Below are positions 55,241-64,000 of a DNA stretch of 64,000 bases, one piece after another. The DNA lies in NCBI GenBank assembly GCA_016584305.1, contig JACEEZ010007157.1, positions 213,507 through 277,506 on the forward strand, written 5' to 3'. This DNA is from Chionoecetes opilio. Lineage: Eukaryota; Arthropoda; Malacostraca; Decapoda; Majidae. Position 1 is the stretch's first letter; the number at the start of each line of letters is the position of its first letter. Made by a program: the position numbers and the translations under genes. Under the pieces are notes generated by a model. It searched no databases, was not told the DNA's origin, and saw only the letters and a program-made list of their open reading frames with translations.

Positions 55241-55957
55241 CAGTAAAAGCCTTATAACTCGGCACGATAGGGGCTCTGGCCCTTGCCGAGTTATTCAATG
55301 TGCCGAGTTATGCAATGTCCTCCTCTGATATGGGTAAAAAAAAAGAAATGAAATAAATAAATAAATTAAATAAATACAGTACTATAAAAGCATAAAAACT
55401 ACACTTACCAATGAACGGGTAGCAGCAGGCATGTAATCCAAGGAGAGGGGAGCCTTGTTGTAACATGTAGAAGATGTTAGGGAGAGTCAGTCGCATTTTA
55501 AACACTGGTATCACTTTAATCACTTTATAATCGCAACTCTGTACTGTATTGTATCACTTGTATCACTATTATTGTATCACTCACTACTGTACCTGTACAA
55601 CTTAATTTTACATCACTTGAGCACTTAATTACTGCAACGCTATGCCCTGTCCATTAACTCTACCTTCGATTGCGAGTGCATGGGAGGACACAGGGGGCGG
55701 CATGAGCCTCTAATCACAGGCGTCACTATAAGAATCCTGCCTGCGCCACCACGGGCGAGGGCCAACCATCACAGCCCTCGAGTGAGCCTTCAGGGCCTAC
55801 CATCCCACCCCTGGAGGTCACTTCCTATACGCGCTATAGACATAGGGGGATATAAAAATAATATAAAAAAAAAAAATAAAAAAAAAACCTTGTCTTTGCC
55901 ATGCCGAGTTATATCAAATTCCGAGTTATACAGTGCCGAGTTATAAGGGGTTTACTG
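55241..55957. mobile_element. pogo/Tigger-like MITE with nested SINE
   Basis: Inverted ends CAGTAAAAGCCTTATAACTC (left) and the complement of CAGTAAACCCCTTATAACTC (right), with further subterminal ccgagttat repeats. This end type is characteristic of pogo/Tigger elements. The length is 717 bp, including a SINE fragment at 55648-55890. No transposase frame. A TA target duplication is seen only on the right (TA after CTG). Confidence 0.75.
55648..55890 (+). mobile_element. SINE family A, 5'-truncated
   Basis: Starts within the body (ccattaactctaccttcg), retains ggaggacacagggggcggcat and cctgcctgcgcc, and ends in an A-rich tail. Nested within the pogo-like MITE. Confidence 0.85.
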
Positions 55958-56136
55958 TAGTGGTCTATGGACTATCATATAGACTGGTTTATCAGTATAT
56001 ATGATATACTGTAATCTTTGTAAATGTTTGTTCTATAATATTATCAAATAAAACACAGTAAAACACGCTAAAGAAATGCCATTACGAGACTGATTCACTT
56101 CAACTCTTCGCCACTTAAAACTTTGCGAGTCAACTT
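55958..56136 (+). repeat. 180-bp direct repeat, copy 2
   Basis: Same unit as 55061-55240 with few differences. Downstream (56137-56290) it continues into AT-rich sequence that is repeated in inverted orientation at about 56395-56515, giving a palindrome about 500 bp across with its centre near 56340. Confidence 0.8.
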
Positions 56137-56289
56137 TTATCATGAAGGGTATCAATAGAAGCGCAATTTTATTAGCTTTCCATTGATTCATTTCATTTTC
56201 TAATAAATGAATTAGAACCATGCATAAACTAGCATTAAATAAATAAATAAAATCATCAATCGGGTAATTTCCCATATTGAAGTGGTTAT

Positions 56290-56670
56290 TTATTTAGTTA
56301 ACGCTAATTTATACATGGTGCTAATTCATTTATCAAAAAAATATATATATAAGTAAATAAGTAACATCATCAATCGGGAAAATTACCCGATTGAAATGTT
56401 ATTTATTTAGTTAACGCTAATTTATGCATGGTTCTAATTAATTTATCCGAAAACGAAATATATCAATGGAAATCTAATAAAATTGCGCTTCTATTGACAC
56501 CCTTCATGATAAAAGTTGACTCGCAAAGTTTTATATGGCGAAGAGTTGAAGTGAATATTAAGTTCATGCATATTTCTTCCGAGTCTCGTAATGGCATTTC
56601 TTTAGCGTGTTTTACTGTTTTTTATTTGATCATATTATAGAACAAACATTTACAAAGACTACAGTATATC
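56290..56670 (-). repeat. inverted partner of the 55958-56290 segment
   Basis: From ttatttagttaacgctaat through gcgcttctattgac, aaagttgactcgcaaag to tagaacaaacattta the sequence mirrors 55990-56280. Together they form a long palindrome. Confidence 0.75.
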
Positions 56671-56683
56671 TATACAGTATATA

Positions 56684-56725
<42 letters not shown>

Positions 56726-56844
56726 AATCCGAGCGGCCCTCCAACTTCAGGCCCTTGTGCGACAGGCCGATATTCCGTGCGCAGTCCAGGTTTACAGTGG
56801 TTTATGACAGTACATATAATTCACCGCTATTTGTGTGTTGCAGA

Positions 56845-57370
<526 letters not shown>

Positions 57371-57382
57371 CCTTATTTTGAG

Positions 57383-57386
<4 letters not shown>

Positions 57387-57440
<54 letters not shown>
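57387..57440. repeat. (AT)n microsatellite
   Basis: Pure AT array after the palindrome; 57441-57502 is unassigned. Confidence 0.95.
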
Positions 57441-57442
<2 letters not shown>

Positions 57443-57502
57443 TTAACCTGGCGATCGCGAGTCTAGCTTGCGTGTGAATGGCCGTGGTGAATTAAACATA
57501 AA

Positions 57503-57742
<240 letters not shown>

Positions 57743-57754
57743 CAAGGGTACTCT

Positions 57755-57965
57755 GTATAAAGTGCAGTGGTTAGCACGTTCGGTTCATAACTGAGAAGTC
57801 CCAGGTTCGATCCCCGGGCGGAGACGGAGAAAGATGGGCAGTTTCCTTAATACCCAAGCCCCTGTCCACCCAGCAGCGAATGAGTACCGGGTGTTAGCCG
57901 GGGTTTGTGACCTGCCTCCCGATGGTGGCTTTCCACATCACTAAGCATTAAGGAAACAAAAAAAA
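57755..57965 (+). mobile_element. tRNA-Val-like SINE, family C, second copy
   Basis: Head cagtggttagcacgttcgg with B box aggttcgatcccc, body ctgtccacccagcagcgaat and taccgggtgttagccgg, A-rich tail. The anticodon arm has changed (ttcataa loop) and the acceptor stem is absent, so it is not a tRNA gene. Confidence 0.85.
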
Positions 57966-58031
57966 AAAATGTAGATATTTAGAAGGAGCGATAAGAGTGT
58001 AGCTCAGGCCCTGTAAAATACAATTAGATGA

Positions 58032-58231
<200 letters not shown>

Positions 58232-58300
58232 TCCAGATCCAGCTTCCGGCTTAATTGATTACTATACAACACAAACATGTTTTTCTGCCTGCTCACTATC

Positions 58301-58301
<1 letters not shown>

Positions 58302-58353
<52 letters not shown>

Positions 58354-58390
58354 TGTGTGTGTGCGTGCGTGCGTGTACGTGCGTGCGTGC
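58302..58390. repeat. (GT)n microsatellite
   Basis: GT array grading into (GCGT)n near 58362-58390. Confidence 0.97.
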
Positions 58391-58489
58391 TTTACCGTTG
58401 GGCGTACCCCTCACTTAAGCTAATGTGGACAGTTCTATTCATGAAATTTACCAGGTGTTTTGTTGTTAGCGAAGCTATTCATCCTTGCT

Positions 58490-58672
58490 TTCGGGGTTGG
58501 TCGATAAATGGGTACCTGGGGAAACCTGGGGACGGTAACTGTGGTAACCCCGATGTCACACTAGCCCTGTGTCCCGGAGTAACGGATTCCTACCCACCAC
58601 AGGCTCAAAGGCTAATGCGACGGAGATGAACACCGGGGCCACGCGCAGCATAGCGTATGCCCCATCATTACC
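58490..58672 (+). mobile_element. SINE family B, 5'-truncated
   Basis: Shares the body of 35895-36215 (tacctggggaaacctgggga, atgtcacactagccctgtgt, catagcgtatgccccat) but lacks the tRNA-like head. Confidence 0.8.
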
Positions 58673-58807
58673 TTTTACCTTCGGTTGTTAGCATTTTGAA
58701 TAGTTGGAAGATACGATTTTTTGGGGGGTTTTGTAATTGTATGTTTAGAGTAGATTTACAAGATCTGCATTTGCATTCAAAATAAGAGTATGATTACCAT
58801 ACTGAAT

Positions 58808-59075
58808 GTGTGTGGGTGCTGCTCTAGTGTACAACAGCGCAGCACATCACTCTGCGGTCCCGTGTTCGAGCCCTGCTCAAAATTCAGGAGTTTTCACCAA
58901 TTGAAGCGTGCAGTTACTGACCCTCTTCAGCAAAGGGATGGGATGTGTGGTGTTTGAGGTCCCAGTCTTACTCAAAGATTGGCCTTATGAGCTCTGAGCT
59001 CTCTGCCAAGATGTTGATAGCTGGCGCGCGTGAATCCAGTACTTGATCAAGACCATGGTGAATAGCACACAAAAC
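58808..59075 (+). mobile_element. tRNA-derived SINE, another family
   Basis: Head gggtgctgctctagtgtaca (A-box-like) and gtgttcgagccctgc (B box) about 45 bp further on, then a 200-bp body ending gaatagcacacaaa that passes into an (AC)n array at 59078-59140. No second copy in this window. Confidence 0.6.
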
Positions 59076-59077
59076 AC

Positions 59078-59081
59078 ACAC

Positions 59082-59139
<58 letters not shown>

Positions 59140-59150
59140 ACACACGCGCG
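59078..59150. repeat. (AC)n microsatellite
   Basis: Pure AC array with a (CG)n end at 59143-59154, directly at the tail of the preceding SINE. Confidence 0.95.
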
Positions 59151-59221
59151 CGCGCAAGTCTTAGTCGCAAGTCTTCTTAGCTAAGAACCACTCTGATGAA
59201 TTATTTAAAAAATTTAAGTAG

Positions 59222-62200
59222 ATTTAGAGGTCCCTCCATGCCCATGTACATTTAATAGGGTCATCGGCCAGGATTAGCCTCAAAATGGCCATAATTTGTT
59301 CAATTCTGCACTGGTTACGTAATATATAAACATTAAAAGTCAAAGATAATCGTTCAAAATTTATAAATATAATTACTTGCAACATTTTTAGACATACACA
59401 AATATATTACAATAATTAAACATGGCTTTCTTGCCAAGTTATTATTAATTATTCAGACGGGAAGAATTCAAATGTTCTTGTTTAGGATTACTTGTACTAA
59501 ATGTACACTCCTAAATTAATTTACAATATTAAATGAAGTGTAATATGTCAAAATGTTTGAGATAAAGCAAAACTATTATATATTAAAACATAGCTTTCAT
59601 GTGATCTGTTCTATTCATTATATCTAATGGGAATAAAATGATAAGATTTTAAAAATTACACACACTGAAAATTACACTATGCATTAATGTTTAGATTTTG
59701 TCACTGAATTGTCACAAATATTGTCCCTCATACTGTCTATATCTAATAAAATTCCGATGTTAAATTCACAAATGAATAAATTTACTCAAGAGCATCAGTA
59801 TTGCTACGTTTACGAAGTTTACGTAGATTGGTTGCTGACTTCCTGTCCTCCTCAACAACTTGAAGTACATTCTGGAAGTGGCCATCGGACCTTGCAGTGT
59901 CAACGAAATCAGATGAGAGTTTCACACCTCTTTCTGCAGCATCATTAATTACACTCACTGAGGCCAAATTTTCACTGCTAGCCATGTAGGCAGCACTCAT
60001 GCCCCACTCAGCCACGGGAAGTTGAAGAAAACTGTCATCAATCTCTAGACGGTAGATAGTAAACCAGGAGTCTACTTCAAACAGGTCACTCAAGCGTTTT
60101 GATGCAGTTATCGTTGGGAATTTGGGTTTGCCCCAAGCTGCCCCAAAGCGATTCTGTGGAGCATCTAGTTCACCAAGAACAGGCTTCATGTAAAGCAGGG
60201 CATCTGCGATAGCTTGACGATCCAAGGGTGGCACTTGCTCACTAAACAGTGCTAATGGAATCATCTCGGCTGTTAGATACCAGAGATGCCGCTTCATTGC
60301 TCGGACTGCAGACTGTGAAATGGTTTTGTTGACAATCGCATATTGCAGCAGGCGTTTGTAAAGCTGCAAATCATTCCATGGTGCATCAACAGACTTCATG
60401 CAGGTGAGCCACCAAACACCATACACATGAGTGACAAAAGTAGCAAACGCACGAACTTTGGAGACTTGATGGTGAATAGTAATATTACCTCGTGGCAGTT
60501 CAGCAATGTGTTTTTCACTCAGTGCTATTTTCAAGCAGTACAGCAATTTGGCTAGCCATCTTGCCTTGTAAAGTGCACCTGGACGTCGGAAACTCACCTC
60601 ACTATCTGAAGCATTAAGGTACACCATGGACAGCTCACAGAATTCACGGTAGTCATCTCGCTGAAATTCTACAACATTTGTGGCACATTCTACCATTTCA
60701 ACTTTCATTGGAGCTAACACCTCCTTTTCCACTGCACTGTGATGATCTGGGCAAAATAGGAGTGCTTCTGTTGAAGTATGTGGCAGTGAATGCCAGTTGC
60801 TACGAAGTCGGGTAAATAAGGATATGTCTGGTGACTTTGATGCTTCAATCTTCAAGTCTTCAAAGACATGTGAGAGTATCACTTCACCAACATGATGGCG
60901 ACAGGCAGACCATAAGAGTGGTCGCTGTAATGCATCCTGGATAGCAATGCAAGCTGCTGTAAGGTGGCCTGTGTTTGAACTTGTTGTGTCAAAAGTCATG
61001 TTGACAATTCTGTCTGTGCAGTGCCACTCAGCCATGAGTTTCATTGTAAGGTCTGCAATGATTTTCCCTGCTGATTTGTTGGTTGCCTTCTTACGGCTTG
61101 GAACCCCAAGTAGCTTGGTGTGTGTAGCATTACCAACAAGTACTGTCAGACGCTCTTCAGTCACACGATGGTTTGTAAGTGTTGGAGTTAACTTGCTGTC
61201 CCAGTGCAGCGTGCACAGCTTGGGAGGTGTCCAGTCATCACGAATTCTTGTTGCAAATTCACCAACAACCTTACGCCTTGCTCGATCTGCTGTTGCATAT
61301 GACATCGCAACCTGAGAGAGCTCACCTCCAGATTCAACTATCACTGCTTGTGTGTATGCAGCTTGCTGCATTGGTGTCAACTTCAGTCTCGTTGCTAGTG
61401 ACACAATATTTGGTGTACTAAGCAAGTCAGGTGGAACAAAAGTGGTTGTCCCAGGCCATTTCTTTAGTGAGGTTTTCTTTGCTTGTGGTTTAACTGCAGC
61501 AGCACTAGTTTCTTCCTGATCACAATGAGAGCTCTCTTCAGTAGCAGAATCTTCACTGTATTCCTCTACGACAGGTGCAGACTGGACAGTGCTGGAAGTA
61601 GCTTCCATTTCTTCACGAGCACGTTTCAGTCGCTTCGCTTCTGCCTCTTGACGAGAGGTTCGCCTGGAAATTTTCTGCTTAAGATGTGTATCTAATGAAC
61701 CGAGGGTAGCAGCCCTATCACCTTTCATTGACTGCAGAAAAGCTAAATCTTCTTGGTCCTTTATAAGGCTCTCGACATTTGATGGCCATAGCTTAAATGT
61801 CGATGCTAACAGGCGCTGCGAGTCTTCTAGCCGGCGCAGAGTGGATGGCTTATTTCGGCGACTCTTGTTAATCAAACGCAGTTTATTGTTTCCATCTAGC
61901 AGCTCAACAATTTTTTCACAAGCTCTACGCTCTATGACCATTGGAATGTTCGCCTTGTTGTAGAATATGGCTACTTGCTGCAGAACCAGCTTGGCCGTAG
62001 AAAAGCGACTTGTTGTTCCAACAGACCCAGGTCTTATACTGCGAGCAGCTTCATTGCAGTGGTACATCATGCTCCTCAAAACTTGCAAACAAGTTGGCAG
62101 TCTGGAGCCAGTTATTGTAGCATCGTCTTTGCAGATTGCAGTGCCAAGTCCAAACACCTGAGTAGCCTGGCAAGTTGATGAGGTAGCCATTGACTCTGGT

Positions 62201-62477
62201 AGGTCTGATGAGTCAGACACTTAGTCCGTAGCTGTGACTGGATGCTGAATCAATGCTGAATCTGCAGAAGAATGTAAATTTATATTTAATTTTAAGTTTA
62301 TTATTTGTTATAAAAGAGAAATATTCAAAAAACACATTCGTAGGACTATAATAATAGCATCTACAACGTTCTACATAATAGTTCATAATATGGAGAATAT
62401 TTAGATGCCTCGATCATTTCATTATGATATAAAGGACTTATATTACGAAATTTAACATTGCGGAGGGACCTCTAAAT
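59222..62477 (-). mobile_element. 3.26-kb hAT-like DNA transposon, apparently intact
   Basis: Terminal inverted repeats ATTTAGAGGTCCCTCC at 59222-59237 and 62462-62477 are exact. They enclose one uninterrupted 812-codon transposase gene on the minus strand, with about 545 bp of AT-rich DNA on one side and 240 bp on the other. No clear 8-bp target duplication was found in the immediate flanks, so the boundary or the superfamily assignment could be off. Confidence 0.8.
59782..62220 (-). CDS. hAT-like transposase, 812 aa, intact
   Basis: Single uninterrupted frame from ATG at 62220 (MSDSSDLPESMATSS) to a stop after RKRSNTDALE. The first 250 residues are basic and serine-rich, with a helical segment KRLKRAREEME (about 200-212) and an acidic patch, plausibly DNA-binding and nuclear-localising. 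The core has LHWDSKLT (D341), a second acidic position in MTFDTTSSNTGH (D411) and SACRHHVGE with C440-x2-H443, the CxxH motif hAT transposases carry between the second aspartate and a long insertion. A late glutamate in NDAAERGVKL (E763) is a candidate third catalytic residue. D-D-CxxH-long gap-E matches the hAT layout, but the usual hAT C-terminal dimerisation signature is not recognisable, so this may be a divergent lineage. Proteins like it are, to my knowledge, mostly unnamed in arthropods and cnidarians. No intron is needed. Confidence 0.82.
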   Translation of the reverse strand: MSDSSDLPESMATSSTCQATQVFGLGTAICKDDATITGSRLPTCLQVLRSMMYHCNEAARSIRPGSVGTTSRFSTAKLVLQQVAIFYNKANIPMVIERRACEKIVELLDGNNKLRLINKSRRNKPSTLRRLEDSQRLLASTFKLWPSNVESLIKDQEDLAFLQSMKGDRAATLGSLDTHLKQKISRRTSRQEAEAKRLKRAREEMEATSSTVQSAPVVEEYSEDSATEESSHCDQEETSAAAVKPQAKKTSLKKWPGTTTFVPPDLLSTPNIVSLATRLKLTPMQQAAYTQAVIVESGGELSQVAMSYATADRARRKVVGEFATRIRDDWTPPKLCTLHWDSKLTPTLTNHRVTEERLTVLVGNATHTKLLGVPSRKKATNKSAGKIIADLTMKLMAEWHCTDRIVNMTFDTTSSNTGHLTAACIAIQDALQRPLLWSACRHHVGEVILSHVFEDLKIEASKSPDISLFTRLRSNWHSLPHTSTEALLFCPDHHSAVEKEVLAPMKVEMVECATNVVEFQRDDYREFCELSMVYLNASDSEVSFRRPGALYKARWLAKLLYCLKIALSEKHIAELPRGNITIHHQVSKVRAFATFVTHVYGVWWLTCMKSVDAPWNDLQLYKRLLQYAIVNKTISQSAVRAMKRHLWYLTAEMIPLALFSEQVPPLDRQAIADALLYMKPVLGELDAPQNRFGAAWGKPKFPTITASKRLSDLFEVDSWFTIYRLEIDDSFLQLPVAEWGMSAAYMASSENLASVSVINDAAERGVKLSSDFVDTARSDGHFQNVLQVVEEDRKSATNLRKLRKRSNTDALE

Positions 62478-62879
<402 letters not shown>

Positions 62880-62881
62880 TA

Positions 62882-64000
62882 CAGTAGTGTACAATTTAGT
62901 CCGGACAGTGATGAAATAATACAATTATTTGTTAATTGATGTGTATTCCAAAAAAACATGTCAATGGTAAGATAGATGATACATTTAAAATGAGATATGA
63001 CCACCTTTTGCTTTTACAAACAGTTCCACTCGCTTTGGCATAGATTCCACAAAGCTTGAACACATTTCTGCTAGTTCTTCGTCATGGTACCAGGCCTTAA
63101 TAACAGCACAAATCAGCTTCTGCATCGTCGAACAGTCGTCTTTCTCGATTCTACGTTTAATTATAGCTCATAGATTCTCAATGGGGTTTATGTCAGGAGA
63201 ATTCCCAGGCCAATCTAGAATGATTAGTCCACTTTCTTCGAAGAATGTGCGCATTTTTCGGGAAGTATGGCACGGAGCGAGATCCTACTGGAAAATGCCG
63301 CCTCCATCAAGAAAGTCCCTTTGCATCACAGGAAGCAAGTGAGCCTCCAGGACTGCCTTGTATTTATCGCTGTTCATCATTCCCTCAACATTAACAAGCC
63401 GCCCTAGACCTTTAGCAGTAAAACAACCCCAAAACATCTTCTTAGGTGTGTGTTTTGGCGCTTGTTGAATGTGTCCTGGCCGAAGTGGTTCACCTTTGCT
63501 GCGTCTCACTACCACTGACCTGTACCCATGCACTTCAAAATGCGATTCGTCTGAAAATAGAACTTTCCTCCAGTCATCTGCCTTCCATCCAGCATACTTG
63601 CGTGCCCAGCGAAGACGTTTTGTCTTCATAGCAGAAGTCAATAACTGTGTATGTATCAGTTTTCTGGCAACTCTGCCAACCTCAAGGAGCCTTCGCCGGA
63701 CAGTTGAAGAAGAAACATTTACGCCAGCTGAAGACAAATCTCTCTGAAGGTCTTTACTGGTTTTCTTAGGATCCTTCACACTATTTTTGATGATAATCTT
63801 GTCATCGTGAGGTGTTGTCCTGCGTTTTCTTCCACATTTTCCTCGGCGCAGTGTTGAATGTTCACCAGTGTCTTCAGCTCTTTTCACAATATCGCCAACA
63901 GTTGACTTTGCCACCTTCATTTTCTCAGAAATTTGTCTGATGCTAAAACCAGCATGTTTTCTAAGAGCTACAATACTTGCACGCTTCTTGGGTGTGATAT
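62882..64000 (-). mobile_element. Tc1-like transposon, cut by the window edge
   Basis: The inner end of the element is CAGTAGTGTACAATTTAGTC at 62882, preceded by TA at 62880-62881, the Tc1/mariner target dinucleotide. It contains a minus-strand transposase whose 5' part runs off the right edge of the window. Confidence 0.88.
62990..64000 (-). pseudogene. Tc1-like transposase, DD34E type, two nonsense codons
   Basis: Minus strand, incomplete at its N-terminus (window edge). Helix-turn-helix: RASIVALRKHAGFSIRQISE and KVAKSTVGDIVKRA, then GRKRRTT (GRPR-like hook). Catalytic core: LFSDESHFEVHG (first D), FWGCFTAKGLG, QRDFLDGGGIFQ followed by a TAG at 63285-63287, then DLAPCHTS (second D) and NSPDINPIENL (E), immediately followed by a TGA at 63168-63170 where the family usually has tryptophan. 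Two in-frame nonsense codons mean the protein is inactive as read, although the rest is well preserved. Confidence 0.9.

Overview
This is eukaryotic DNA, almost certainly from an arthropod and most likely a decapod crustacean. The evidence is the mix of BEL/Pao, Ty3/Gypsy, DIRS-like, Penelope-like, Jockey-type, hAT-like, Tc1, pogo and PIF/Harbinger elements, several tRNA-derived SINE families, very long (AT)n, (AC)n and (GA)n arrays, and a short (CCTAA)n stretch. There is no prokaryotic organisation and no run of host genes. The one clear host-gene signal is a short first exon on the minus strand near 40.1 kb: TATA box, initiator, ATG, start of a signal peptide and a 5' splice site. Nearly everything else is mobile DNA, much of it nested.

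Layout. 0.9-11.7 kb: a LINE copy split in two by a roughly 10.3-kb insert with inverted ends. The insert holds a DIRS-like element (inverted terminal repeats plus a tyrosine-recombinase fragment), a fold-back element with 600-bp arms, and satellite DNA. 11.7-19.2 kb: microsatellites, two Penelope-like 3' ends in inverted orientation, and a decayed THAP domain. 19.28-25.42 kb: a BEL/Pao retrotransposon with 5-bp target duplications whose middle third is inverted. 25.9-27.0 kb: a 5'-truncated LINE. 28.4-35.6 kb: a minus-strand Ty3/Gypsy element that has lost gag. 35.9-40.1 kb: SINEs, minisatellite, a LINE scrap, a Harbinger MITE, and the host exon.

41.8-54.0 kb is the best-resolved part: a Penelope-like element is interrupted by a full-length Jockey-like LINE (43241-53706), which is itself interrupted by two long-inverted-repeat DNA transposons (44615-46891 and 47471-50468). 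Removing each insertion rejoins the reading frame of its host element, so the order of events can be read directly. The larger transposon carries a decayed cysteine-rich protein that I cannot assign to any transposase family. 54-59 kb: palindromes, a pogo-like MITE, SINEs and dinucleotide arrays. 59222-62477: a DNA transposon with an intact 812-codon transposase of hAT-like layout. 62882 to the end: a Tc1-like element with two nonsense codons, cut by the window edge.

Roughly the first 6.9 kb looks poorly polished: homopolymer runs are inflated relative to sister copies elsewhere in the window, so reading frames there should not be trusted.
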